This document shows, one piece after another, positions 52,335 through 62,491 of a stretch of 64,000 bases of DNA. Under the pieces are notes generated by a model. The model was not told the origin of the DNA. It saw nothing but the letters and a program-made list of their open reading frames with translations, and did no database searches. Positions within the stretch are counted from its first letter, which is position 1. Every line of letters begins with the position of its first letter. The stretch is from contig CANGHK010000003.1 in the NCBI GenBank assembly GCA_947453625.1, forward strand, positions 101,118 through 165,117. Reading direction: 5' to 3'. This DNA is from Burkholderiales bacterium (lineage in GTDB: Bacteria > Pseudomonadota > Gammaproteobacteria > Burkholderiales > Burkholderiaceae_C). Position numbers and translations under genes: made by a program.

Positions 52335-53156
<822 letters not shown>

Positions 53157-53160
<4 letters not shown>

Positions 53161-54143
53161 CGCCCACCCCGCTTGAACCAGGTCCGCGGCCGGAACAGCC
53201 GCTCGCGCCCGACCAGCATCAGCACGACCAGGAACAAGCCGATCCAGAAAGTCCAGTACTGCGCCGTGAACGACGAGATCACGTCGTGCAGCACCTTGAA
53301 CGCAATCGCCCCGACCAGCCCGCCCCACAACCAGCCGGCGCCACCGATGACCAGCGCCAGCATCACGTCGGCGCTGCGGTGGAACTCGAGCACGTCGAGC
53401 GACGCGAAGCCGGTGGTCTGCGCCAGCAGCGCCCCGGCCGCACCGGCCAGCGCCGCCGCCAGCGTGTAGACCGCCGCCAGCCGGGCGTTGACCGACAGGC
53501 CTATCGCCATCAGGCGCAGCCGGTTGTCGCGCAGCGCCTGCATCGAGATGCCCAGCGGAGAATGGACGATGCGGCGCAGCAGCACGAAGACGACAAAGAG
53601 AACGGCCAGCGAGTAGAACGAGGCCACCCGCGCCCCGAGGTCGAAATCGAAGCGGCCGACGAACGGGATGACCAGCGGGCCCATCACCACGCCCTGCAGC
53701 CCGTCGGTGCCGCCGGTCAGGCCGTCGAACTTGTTGGCCAGTTCCAGCAGCACCAGCGCCACGCCCATGGTCACCATCAGCCTTGTCAGGTCGGTGCCGC
53801 GCACGATCATCGGGCTGGTGACCAGGCCCAGCAGCGCGCCGAGTGCCGCACCCACCGCCAGGCCGACCAGCGGGTCGGGCATCACATGCTTGGCGAACAG
53901 CGCCGCGCCGTAAGCCCCGACGCCGAAATACGCCGCGTGGCCCAGCGAGACGATGCCGGCATAGCCCAGGATCAGGTCGAGAGAGAGCGCGAACAGCGCC
54001 AGGATCGCGATCTCGTTGACCAGCGCCGCATGCTGACCGAACACGACGGTTGCGCCCCAGATCGCCGCCCACAGCGTGAACTCCCAAGCCCGCCACTTGG
54101 ACGGCGCCAGCAGCCTGGACGCGGTCTCAGAAGCGGCGCTCAT
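53157..54143 (-). CDS. livM: branched-chain amino acid-type ABC transporter permease (LivM-like)
   Basis: LDLILGYAGIVSLGHAAYFGVGAYGAALFAKHV; multiple TM segments. Confidence 0.93.
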
Positions 54144-55012
54144 CGCTTGCCCTCGCGCGAAAACAGGCCTTGCGGCCGCCACAACAGGATCGCGATCATC
54201 AGCGCGTAGACGATGAAGGCACCGAGCTTGGGCAGGTAGTACTTGCCCATCACATCGGCGATGCCCAGAAGCAGGGCCGCCACCAGCGGGCCCGTGATCG
54301 AACTGGTGCCGCCCACCGCGCAGACGATCAGGAAATAGACCATGAATTTCAAGGGAAAGCTCGGGTCCAGCCCGAGGATGTCGGCGCCCAGCGCGCCGCC
54401 CAGGCCGGCCAGGCCCGAGCCGACAGCAAACGTCAGCAGAAAGATGCGATTGACGGGGATGCCGAGACCGGCGGCCACCCGTGGATCGTCGACCGCGGCG
54501 CGCAGCCGGCTGCCGAAGCGGGTCTGGGTCAGCACCGCTTGCAGGCCGAGTGCCAGCGCGAAGCAGACCGCGACGATGAACAGCCGGTAGGCGCCCATGC
54601 CCAGCATCCAGGCCCCGCTGCCCAGTTCGAAGCGCTGGCGCAGCCAGTCAGGCAGCTGAATGTTCTGCTGCGAACTGCCCATGATGAAGTCGACCGAGGC
54701 CACCGCCATGAAGGTCAGGCCGATCGAGAACAGCACCTGGTCCAGGTGCGGCCGGCCGTACATCGGCCGGTAGACGCTGCGTTCGAGCAGCGCGCCGGCC
54801 GCGGCCGTCAGCACGAACGCCGCCGGCAGGCAGGCCAGGAAAGGCCAGCCCGCGCGCTGCATCAGCACGATCAGGATATAGCCCCCGGCCATCGCGAAAG
54901 CGCCATGGGCCAGGTTGATGAAGTTCATCAAGCCCATCGTCACGGCCAGCCCGAGCGCCAGCACGAACAGCAGCATGCCGTAGGCGATACCGTCAAAAAG
55001 CAGGGTCAGCAT
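54140..55012 (-). CDS. livH: branched-chain amino acid-type ABC transporter permease (LivH-like)
   Basis: MLTLLFDGIAYGMLLFVLALGLAVTMGLMNFINLAHGAFAMAGGYI. Confidence 0.94.
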   Translation of the reverse strand: MLTLLFDGIAYGMLLFVLALGLAVTMGLMNFINLAHGAFAMAGGYILIVLMQRAGWPFLACLPAAFVLTAAAGALLERSVYRPMYGRPHLDQVLFSIGLTFMAVASVDFIMGSSQQNIQLPDWLRQRFELGSGAWMLGMGAYRLFIVAVCFALALGLQAVLTQTRFGSRLRAAVDDPRVAAGLGIPVNRIFLLTFAVGSGLAGLGGALGADILGLDPSFPLKFMVYFLIVCAVGGTSSITGPLVAALLLGIADVMGKYYLPKLGAFIVYALMIAILLWRPQGLFSREGKR

Positions 55013-55092
55013 GAAATCTGGCAGGTCATCGCGGAAAGACACAGAGAGGGCGTCGCAGCAAGCAGACGCCGCGGAACCGGCTTTGCCGGGCC

Positions 55093-55204
55093 GCTGGCGT
55101 CCGCCTTGCGACTTGCAGGTCGCAAGGCGTTCGCCAGCCACTCGCGAGCGCGCATGCGCTCGCTCGGTGCGGGCTCACCCCCACTCGGCGGGGAGCGGCC
55201 GCGG
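55093..55204. repeat. hairpin-rich intergenic segment between substrate-binding protein and permease genes
   Basis: GCTGGCG-tcc-GCCTTGCGAC-ttgcag-GTCGCAAGGC-gtt-CGCCAGC (55093-55138), then further GC-rich palindromes (cgagcgcgcatgcgctcg; agcggccgcgggccgct). Confidence 0.55.
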
Positions 55205-55218
55205 GCCGCTGCGGGGGG

Positions 55219-56391
55219 TTACTTAAGCTTGCCGGGATCTTTGACGGCCTTCAGCGTGTCGAACTCGACGTTGTAGAGCTGGCCGTTGACCCGCTCCACC
55301 TTGCGGATGTAGACGTCCTGCACGATGTCGCGGGTCTGGGCGTCGATCAGCACCGGGCCGCGCGGGCTCTCGAAGAGCTGGCCTTTCATCGCCGCCAGCA
55401 GCGGCTCGCCGCCCGCGCCCTTGGTGGCGTCCAGCGCCTTGAAGATCACCCGCATGCCGTCGTAGCCGCCCACCGCCATGAAGTTGGGCCGGAACTTGGC
55501 GGCGGCCTGGAAATCGGCCACGAACTTCTTGTTCGCCGGGCTGTTGTGCGCGGCCGAGTAGTGGTGCGAATTGACCACGCCCAGCGCCACGTCGCCCATG
55601 TCGTTCAACTGGTCGTCGTCGGTCACGTCGCCGGTGGCGATCAGCTTGATGCCGGCCTTGTCCAGGCCGCGCTCGCCGAACTGCTTCATGAACTGCGCGC
55701 CCTGGCCCGAGGGCAGGAAGACGAATAGCGCATCGGGCGCTGCGTCGCGCACCTTCTGCAACACCGGCGCGAAGTCGGGGCTGCGCAGCGGCGTGCGCAG
55801 CTTCTCGGCCACCGTGCCGCCATTGAGCTGGAACTGGCTGGAGAAGAACTTCTCGGCGTCATTGCCTGGGCCGTAGTCGGCCACCAGCGTGACGACCTTG
55901 CGTATCTTGTTCTTGGCCGCCCATTCGGCGATGCCTATCGACACCTGCGGCAGCGTGAAGCTGGTGCGCACGATGAAGGGCGAGGCCTCGGTGATGATCG
56001 AGGTGGCCGCGGCCATCACCACCATCGGGGTCTTGCTCTGGGTGGCGATGGGCGCGGTGGCCAGCGCCAGCGGGGTCAGGCCGAAGCCGGCCAGCGCCAC
56101 CACCTTGTCGTTGACCACCAGTTCCTGCGCCAGGCGACGCGTGGTGTCGGCCACGCCGGCGTCGTCCTTGATCAGGACTTCGACCTTCTTGCCGCCGGCC
56201 TTGCCGCCGGACTGCGCCAGCCACAGCTTGATCGCGGCGTCTATCTGGCGCCCGGTCGAGGCCGACGGGCCGGTCATCGGCAGGATCACGCCGATCTTGA
56301 CGCTGTCCTCGGCGCGGGCTGCGCCGCTGGCCAGCGCCAATACGCCCGCCGCCAAGGTCGCCAGGGTGAACAGGTGGTGTCGTCTTGTCAT
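55219..56391 (-). CDS. branched-chain amino acid-type ABC transporter substrate-binding protein
   Basis: MTRRHHLFTLATLAAGVLALASGAARAEDSVKIGVILPMTGPSASTGRQIDAAIKLWL (signal peptide + periplasmic binding fold). Confidence 0.93.
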   Translation of the reverse strand: MTRRHHLFTLATLAAGVLALASGAARAEDSVKIGVILPMTGPSASTGRQIDAAIKLWLAQSGGKAGGKKVEVLIKDDAGVADTTRRLAQELVVNDKVVALAGFGLTPLALATAPIATQSKTPMVVMAAATSIITEASPFIVRTSFTLPQVSIGIAEWAAKNKIRKVVTLVADYGPGNDAEKFFSSQFQLNGGTVAEKLRTPLRSPDFAPVLQKVRDAAPDALFVFLPSGQGAQFMKQFGERGLDKAGIKLIATGDVTDDDQLNDMGDVALGVVNSHHYSAAHNSPANKKFVADFQAAAKFRPNFMAVGGYDGMRVIFKALDATKGAGGEPLLAAMKGQLFESPRGPVLIDAQTRDIVQDVYIRKVERVNGQLYNVEFDTLKAVKDPGKLK

Positions 56392-56533
56392 GTCGAAGTC
56401 TCCGTGAAGTCGGGTCGGGGTTGATTGTGCGTTGCCTGGCGCGCCGGACATCCCCGCGCAAGCCCGCAGTCGGCTGCCGGCCTGCCGATAACAGCTATCG
56501 CGCGGCGGCATGGCGGCGCGCCCCGGTGCAATG

Positions 56534-57502
56534 TCACAGGTCCAGCACCAGCCGGACGCCGCGCGAGCGCGAGCAGCAGGGCAGAAACTGGTCATGGGCT
56601 GCCCGCTCCTCGGGCGTCAGGTACTGGTCGCGGTGATCGACCTGGCCGGCCAGCACCCGGGTCAGGCAGGTGCCGCAAACGCCTTGCTCGCATGAGGTCA
56701 GCACCTCGACACCCGCTGCGACCAGCGCCTGCACAACGGTCTGCCCGACGGCCACAGGCAGCACCCGGCCCGAACTGGCCAGTTGCACCTCGAACGCGGT
56801 GTCGCCGACGGTCGGTGCCACCGCCGCGCCGAAATACTCGAAGCGCAGCTGCGCCTCGGGCCAACCCGCGGCGCGCGCCCGGCCCAGCACGGCATCCATG
56901 AAGCCCTGCGGCCCGCAGACGTAGACATGCTCCCCCGGGCGCGGCTGGCCCAGCAAGCCACCCAGGTCGAGTTGCTGCGCCGCTGCGCCGTCGTCGTGGT
57001 GGAACTTCACCCTGTCGGCAAACGACGCCGCCTGGATGCGGCCGACGAAGGCCGTGCGCGCCAGCGACCGGGTGCAGTAGTGCAGTTCGAAGTCGGCGCC
57101 CAACTGCGCCAGGCGCTCGGACATGCACAGCAGGGGCGTCACGCCTATGCCACCGGCCAGCAGCAGGTGGCGACTGGCCTGATGCGCCAGTGCAAAGTGG
57201 TTGCGCGGCGCGCTGATCTGCAGCGTCTGGCCCACGGACACCGCGTCGTGCAGCGCGGCCGAGCCGCCGCGCGAGGCCGGGTCGCGCAGCACCGCGATCT
57301 GGTAGCGGTGGGTCTCGCCCGGGTCGTTGCACAGCGAGTACTGGCGCGTGAAACCGCTGGGCAGGTGCAGATCGACATGCGAGCCCGCGCTGAAAGCCGG
57401 CAGCGGGCCGCCGTCCTCGGCCGCGAGTTCTAGACCGACGATGTCGGTCGCCTCGGCCGTCTTGCGCAGCACGCGCACCGTCAGCAGCGTCGGGTGGTTC
57501 AT
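56534..57502 (-). CDS. PDR/VanB-type oxidoreductase (ferredoxin reductase with C-terminal 2Fe-2S)
   Basis: FTRQYSLCNDPGE, LLAGGIGVTPLLCMSERL, CEQGVCGTCLTRVLAG. Confidence 0.92.
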   Translation of the reverse strand: MNHPTLLTVRVLRKTAEATDIVGLELAAEDGGPLPAFSAGSHVDLHLPSGFTRQYSLCNDPGETHRYQIAVLRDPASRGGSAALHDAVSVGQTLQISAPRNHFALAHQASRHLLLAGGIGVTPLLCMSERLAQLGADFELHYCTRSLARTAFVGRIQAASFADRVKFHHDDGAAAQQLDLGGLLGQPRPGEHVYVCGPQGFMDAVLGRARAAGWPEAQLRFEYFGAAVAPTVGDTAFEVQLASSGRVLPVAVGQTVVQALVAAGVEVLTSCEQGVCGTCLTRVLAGQVDHRDQYLTPEERAAHDQFLPCCSRSRGVRLVLDL

Positions 57503-57508
57503 CGCGGC

Positions 57509-58558
57509 TCAGCCCTGCAGCGCCGCGGCGCCGGCGCGCTCTTGCGCGACCAACCGGTCCAGCACTTTGCGCGCCTGCACCCCGCCGGCGTCGATGTTGA
57601 GCTTGAGCAGCGTCCGGTCGGGCCAGGCCCGCAGGTTGCGCTGCTGGCGCTCCAGCATCTCCAGGTCCTCGCTGAAGATCCTGCCCTGGCCCTCGCGGAT
57701 GCTGGCCGTCAGGGCCTTGTCGCGCGGGTTGAAGTTGCGCGCCATGCCCCAAAAGTACCAGATCGAGGTCTCGGTCTCGGGCGTGATGAAGTCGACCACG
57801 ATGCTCGACGCCTTGACCTCGGGCGCGGCGTGGTAGCCGCCCTGCCCGGCCAGCGCCACGCCGACCTCGATCAGCACATGGCTGGGCGGCGAGAAATGGC
57901 AGATCTGCCAGCGGTCCACCGGCTGGTCGTCGGGCAGGTGGTTGCCGCGCAGCGCCAGGCGCCAGAACGGCGGTGGCATCACGCCGTCCATGAAGCGCGA
58001 GGTCGTCACCGCGTCGCCGTCGGTCCTGGTGGTGGTCGGTGTCTCGTCGATCTCTTTCTGGCCTATGCTGGTGGCGTGCACATAGGTCTCGTGCGACAAG
58101 TCCATCAGGTTGTCGATCATCAGCCGGTAGTCGCAGTGGATGTGGAACAACCCGCCGCCGTAAGCCCAGTCCGGATTGTCGGCCCAGTCGCAGGCGTGGA
58201 TGGTCGCCGGGTCGGCCAGCGCGGCCTCACCCGGCCAGACCCAGACGAAACCATGGCGCTCGACCACCGGGTAGGCGCGTATCGCCGGAAAGCCGCGCAC
58301 CCGCTGCCCGGGCATCGCCACCGTCCTGCCGTCGCAGCCCATCTCGAGCCCGTGGTAGCCGCAGACCAGCTTGCCCTCGATCACCCGGCCCAGCGACAGC
58401 GGCGCGCCACGGTGCGGGCAGAAATCCTCCAGCGCCACCGCCGCGCCATCGGCATCGCGGTAGAACACGATGGCCTCGTTGCAGACCTTGCGGCCCAGCG
58501 GCTTGTCGTCGATCTCGGCCGGCGTGCAGGCCACATACCAGGCGTTTTTCGGGAACAT
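57509..58558 (-). CDS. Rieske aromatic ring-hydroxylating/O-demethylating oxygenase (VanA-like)
   Basis: MFPKNAWYVACTPAEIDDKPLGRKVCNEAIVFYRDADGAAVALEDFCPHRGAPLSLGRVIEGKLVCGYHGLEMGCDG (Rieske CxH..CxxH), NLMDLSHETYVHATSIG. Confidence 0.93.
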   Translation of the reverse strand: MFPKNAWYVACTPAEIDDKPLGRKVCNEAIVFYRDADGAAVALEDFCPHRGAPLSLGRVIEGKLVCGYHGLEMGCDGRTVAMPGQRVRGFPAIRAYPVVERHGFVWVWPGEAALADPATIHACDWADNPDWAYGGGLFHIHCDYRLMIDNLMDLSHETYVHATSIGQKEIDETPTTTRTDGDAVTTSRFMDGVMPPPFWRLALRGNHLPDDQPVDRWQICHFSPPSHVLIEVGVALAGQGGYHAAPEVKASSIVVDFITPETETSIWYFWGMARNFNPRDKALTASIREGQGRIFSEDLEMLERQQRNLRAWPDRTLLKLNIDAGGVQARKVLDRLVAQERAGAAALQG

Positions 58559-58655
58559 CGCGGGGGCTCCAGGGTGCGGGCCTGGCGTGACAAGCCGGCG
58601 CGGGATTGAACGGGGACCAAGCAAAACCCAGGCGCGATTGGCCACCCGCATGATC

Positions 58656-58677
58656 TTCATTCAGTGTACTCAATGAA
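58656..58677. promoter_or_regulatory. 22-bp MarR-type operator candidate upstream of the Rieske oxygenase gene
   Basis: TTCATTcAGTgtACTcAATGAA: 9+9 matching palindrome positions of 22, ~98 bp upstream of the oxygenase ATG, next to a marR gene. Confidence 0.6.
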
Positions 58678-58692
58678 GCCGGTTTCACACCC

Positions 58693-59193
58693 TCACAAAA
58701 CCAAGGGTTTTCCCTCGACCCCGATGGCGCTGCGCATAGGCGCCCGGCTCTGGTCGTTGTTGAGTTGCACGAACTTGCGCAGCAGGCGCATGAACTCGGC
58801 CCGCTCGTCCTCGTCCAGGCGTTGCAGCAAGCCGCGGTTCATATCCAGCAGGCCGGGCACCAGGCGCGCCAGCACCGCCTCACCGGCCGGCGTCAGCACC
58901 AGGCGGCGCTGCCGGCGCGGCAGCACCTCGCGCAAGATCCAGCCCTTGGTCTCCAGGCGGGCGGCAATCTCGGCGGTGGTCGAGGTGTCGAGCGCCACCT
59001 CATGCGCCAGCGTCACCTGGTCTATGCCGGGCCGCTCCTGCAGCATGCGCAGGATGGCGTACTGCACCGGCGTCACATCGCGCCCCAGCGCCTCGAAGAA
59101 CATCGACACGGCGATCTGCTGCGCGCGCCTGATCAGGTGGCCGGGCTGGTCGTAGAGCTCGATTGACAGGGAATCGGTTGGGGTCGGTGTCAT
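58693..59193 (-). CDS. MarR family transcriptional regulator
   Basis: LGRDVTPVQYAILRMLQERPGIDQVTLAHEVALDTSTTAEIAARLETKGWILREVLPRRQRRLVLTPAGEAVL. Confidence 0.94.
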   Translation of the reverse strand: MTPTPTDSLSIELYDQPGHLIRRAQQIAVSMFFEALGRDVTPVQYAILRMLQERPGIDQVTLAHEVALDTSTTAEIAARLETKGWILREVLPRRQRRLVLTPAGEAVLARLVPGLLDMNRGLLQRLDEDERAEFMRLLRKFVQLNNDQSRAPMRSAIGVEGKPLVL

Positions 59194-59352
59194 CGTCGCA
59201 ATCGGGTAATCGGCGCGGCCAGCAAAAGACAACATTCTCGGCCATGGCCCGCGCCTAGGCGACGCGCGGCGGCGGTCGGCATCGATAGGCTATCGTCAAC
59301 GGCCTTGCAAACCCTGCCGGCGCGACCCGACGGCAACCGAGGAGATTGCCCG

Positions 59353-60324
59353 ATGCTGCACCCAACCCGACGCCTGGCGCTTGGCGCGCTGACCCTGCTG
59401 CTGGCCGGCGCGGCCTGGGCCCAGGCCTACCCGAACAAGCCCATCGAATGGGTGGTGCCCTACCCGGCCGGCGGCGGCACCGATGTGGCCGCGCGCACCC
59501 TGGCCGAGGCCATGGGCAAGACCTTGGGCCAGCCCCTCGTGATCAACAACCGGCCCGGCGCCGGCACCAACATAGGCGCCGAGTACACCGCCCGCGCCAA
59601 GGCCGACGGCTACGTGATGATGACGGCCGATACCGCGACGCTGGCAGCCAACCCGTCGCTCTACTCCAAGCTGGGCTACAGCGCCGAGCGCGACCTGGCG
59701 CCGGTGGGCCTGATCGGCCGCTTCAACCTGTTGCTGGTGGTCAACCCCGCGGTGCCGGCCAACACGCTCACTGAATTCCTGGCCTGGGCCAAGGCCCAGC
59801 CCCAGCCGGTGCCGTTTGCCACGCCGGGCGCCGGCAGCCCGCACCACCTGGCGGTGGAGATGCTGCGCCTGCGCACCGGCCTGCAGCTGACCCATGTGCC
59901 CTACCGCGGCGCGGCGCCGGCGATCCAGGACGTGGTGGGTGGCCAGGTGCCTTTCATGATCGTCGACTCGGCCGCCGGCTACCCGCAGATCAGCGCGGGC
60001 AAGCTGCGCGCGCTGGCAGTGGCCTCACCGCGCCGGCTGGCCTCGCTGTCGCAGGTGCCCACCTTCGCCGAGCAAGGCCTGGCCAACTTCGAGGCCTATG
60101 CCTGGCAAGGCCTGGCGCTGCCGTCAGGCACGCCCACACCGCTGGTCAAGCAACTGTCCAAAGCGCTCAACGACGCGCTGGACAGCACCGTGATCAAGGC
60201 CAGATTCCAGGTGCTGGGCATAGAGCCCACCCCGGGCACGCCAGAGGCGATGGCGGCCTACGCCAAGGCCGAGCGTGCGCGTTGGGGAGAGATCATCCAG
60301 CAGGCTGGCATCAAGCTGGATTGA
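59353..60324 (+). CDS. tripartite tricarboxylate transporter substrate-binding (Bug/TctC) protein
   Basis: MLHPTRRLALGALTLLLAGAAWAQAYPNKPIEWVVPYPAGGGTDVAARTLAEAMGKTLGQPLVINNRPGAGTNIGAE. Confidence 0.95.
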   Translation: MLHPTRRLALGALTLLLAGAAWAQAYPNKPIEWVVPYPAGGGTDVAARTLAEAMGKTLGQPLVINNRPGAGTNIGAEYTARAKADGYVMMTADTATLAANPSLYSKLGYSAERDLAPVGLIGRFNLLLVVNPAVPANTLTEFLAWAKAQPQPVPFATPGAGSPHHLAVEMLRLRTGLQLTHVPYRGAAPAIQDVVGGQVPFMIVDSAAGYPQISAGKLRALAVASPRRLASLSQVPTFAEQGLANFEAYAWQGLALPSGTPTPLVKQLSKALNDALDSTVIKARFQVLGIEPTPGTPEAMAAYAKAERARWGEIIQQAGIKLD

Positions 60325-60368
60325 AGCCGGCCCGGGTGCGGCCAGAGCCGCGTCCGATCAAGCCGCTA

Positions 60369-61121
60369 TCAAGCGGCGGCGCCGACCAGGCCTTGGCGCT
60401 CGGCATGCCACTGCACCAGCCGCGCCATGTTGCCCAGCGAGATCTGGTGCGCGTGGATCAGCCCCAGCAGGCCGCTGCGGCTGAAGGCCAGGATGTCGGC
60501 ATCCGACAGCGCGCCCAGCTTCTGCTCGTCGATGGTCAGGAAACCGTCGACCACCAGCTTGCTGCCGTCGGGCATCGTGGCGTCGAAACGCATGTCGCGC
60601 AGCAAGTCCTTCTCGACCAGCAGCGCGCCGGCCAGCCGGGTGCGCTCGACCTCAGTCTCGAAGTTCTCGAGCTGCTGCTGCACGTTGCTGGTGAACTCAG
60701 TCGGCGCGCCGTTGGCGTCGAACAGCGCCTGGCCCTCGGTGCCGAAGCCGGTCCAGCCCTCGTCGATGCAGACCACCATCTCGTTGGCCGCCACCCGGGC
60801 CAGCGCGAAGGGGTAGAGCCGCAGCATCGCCGGCACGTAGCGCACGCGCCAGGCGTTGCCATCGATGCACAAGTTCTGCTCGGCGCTAAGGCCGAAGACG
60901 GCGATGGGCGCGACCTGCATCTTGCCGTCCTCGCCCTTGCCGGCGTTGACCCAGACCACCGGATAGTCCTTGCAGGCGTCGATGAACTCGGTGCCGGCGA
61001 CGAAGAAGGCATTGAGCTTGGCGACCGCGCTCAGGTCGCGGGCCGACAGGTCGAGCTTGAGTTCGCGGTGCTTGACGCGGTCGAGTGCGACCGCTTTCTT
61101 GTGCAGGTTTTCGTTGATCAT
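60369..61121 (-). CDS. SapC family protein
   Basis: KHRELKLDLSARDLSAVAKLNAFFVAGTEFIDACKDYPVVWVNAG ... RYVPAMLRLYPFALA. Confidence 0.88.
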   Translation of the reverse strand: MINENLHKKAVALDRVKHRELKLDLSARDLSAVAKLNAFFVAGTEFIDACKDYPVVWVNAGKGEDGKMQVAPIAVFGLSAEQNLCIDGNAWRVRYVPAMLRLYPFALARVAANEMVVCIDEGWTGFGTEGQALFDANGAPTEFTSNVQQQLENFETEVERTRLAGALLVEKDLLRDMRFDATMPDGSKLVVDGFLTIDEQKLGALSDADILAFSRSGLLGLIHAHQISLGNMARLVQWHAERQGLVGAAA

Positions 61122-62431
61122 GATGAGGTTCGGTTCTGTTCGATCGGTGTGATGCGGCTCACCAACACCTTGTCCACGCGCTTGCCGTCGAGGTCGATCA
61201 CCTCGAAGCGCCAAGATTGCCATTCCACCACATCGGTCTCGCGCGGCAAGCGGCCCAGCAGCAGCATCACCATGCCGGCCAGCGTGTTGTAGCGGCCACG
61301 GTCTTCCTCGGGCAACTCGCGCAGCTCCAGCCTGTCCTTCATCTCGGGCACCGGGATCATGCCGTCCATCAGCCAGCTGCCGTCGGGCCGGCGCACTGCC
61401 CAGGCATCGTCGGCGCTGGGCGGGCTGAACTCGCCGGTGATCGCCTCCAGCACGTCGCGCACCGTGATCACGCCCTGCACCGCGCCGTACTCGTCGACCA
61501 CGAACACCAGCTCGGCGGCGGTGGCCCGGAACTGCTCGAGCAACTCCATGCCCGACAAGGTCTCGGGCACGAACACCGGCGGCTGCATCAGCTCGCCCAG
61601 CCTGGGCGTCTCGCCGCGCGACAGCGGCACCAGCAGGTCCTGGGCCTGGATTACGCCCACCACGTCGTCCAGCCCGTCGCGGCAGACCGGGTAGCGCGAA
61701 TGGCCGTTGGTCGTCATCTGCGACAGCAACTCGGGCAGCGGCGCGTTCTGGTCCAGCCAAGTGATCTCGGCGCGCGGAATCATCATCGAGCCGATCTGGC
61801 GCTCGTCGAGGCGAAACACGTTGCGCACCATCTGGTGCTCCTGGGCCTCGATCACGCCGGCGTCCAGGCCCTCTTCGAGGCTGGCGGCGATCTCCTCCTC
61901 GGTCACGCTGCGCGACGGCGCATGGCGTATGCCCAGCAGGCGCAGCGTGGCCTGGGTGCAGGCCGACAGCAGCCAGACGAAGGGCCGCACCGCCGACGAC
62001 AGCATGTCCATCGGCCGGGCCACCAGCACCGCCACCCGTTCGGGGTACATCTGGCCCAGGCGCTTGGGCACCAACTCGCCGAAGATGATGGTCAGGAAGG
62101 TGATGATCACGACCACCAGCGCGGTGGCGGAAACGTCCATCGCGCGGTGGCCGAGCAGCGGGAAGATATTCAACAGCCAGGCGGCGAGCGGTTGCGAGAA
62201 GGCCGCGTCACCGACGATGCCGTTGAGCACGCCTATCGAGGTGATGCCGATCTGCACCGTCGACAGCCACTTGGTCGGGTCTTCGTGCAGCGCCTGCGCC
62301 GCCCGGGCGCCGGGCTCGCCGGCCTCGGCCATCACCGCCAGCCGCGCCCGACGCGACGCGGTCAGCGCCATCTCGGACATCGCGAACAAGGCGTTCACGA
62401 GGATCAGGAAAATCAACAGGGCAACGTCCAT
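61118..62431 (-). CDS. HlyC/CorC (CNNM + CBS) transporter family protein
   Basis: MDVALLIFLILVNALFAMSEMALTASRRARL ... IMIPRAEITWLD-type CBS region ... FVVDEYGAVQGVITVRDVLEAITGEF. Confidence 0.93.
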   Translation of the reverse strand: MDVALLIFLILVNALFAMSEMALTASRRARLAVMAEAGEPGARAAQALHEDPTKWLSTVQIGITSIGVLNGIVGDAAFSQPLAAWLLNIFPLLGHRAMDVSATALVVVIITFLTIIFGELVPKRLGQMYPERVAVLVARPMDMLSSAVRPFVWLLSACTQATLRLLGIRHAPSRSVTEEEIAASLEEGLDAGVIEAQEHQMVRNVFRLDERQIGSMMIPRAEITWLDQNAPLPELLSQMTTNGHSRYPVCRDGLDDVVGVIQAQDLLVPLSRGETPRLGELMQPPVFVPETLSGMELLEQFRATAAELVFVVDEYGAVQGVITVRDVLEAITGEFSPPSADDAWAVRRPDGSWLMDGMIPVPEMKDRLELRELPEEDRGRYNTLAGMVMLLLGRLPRETDVVEWQSWRFEVIDLDGKRVDKVLVSRITPIEQNRTSS

Positions 62432-62491
62432 GTATGGCGCCGCTGCAGGCGCCTCGAAATCAACACCGCGGCAGCGTAGCAGAATCCCGCC

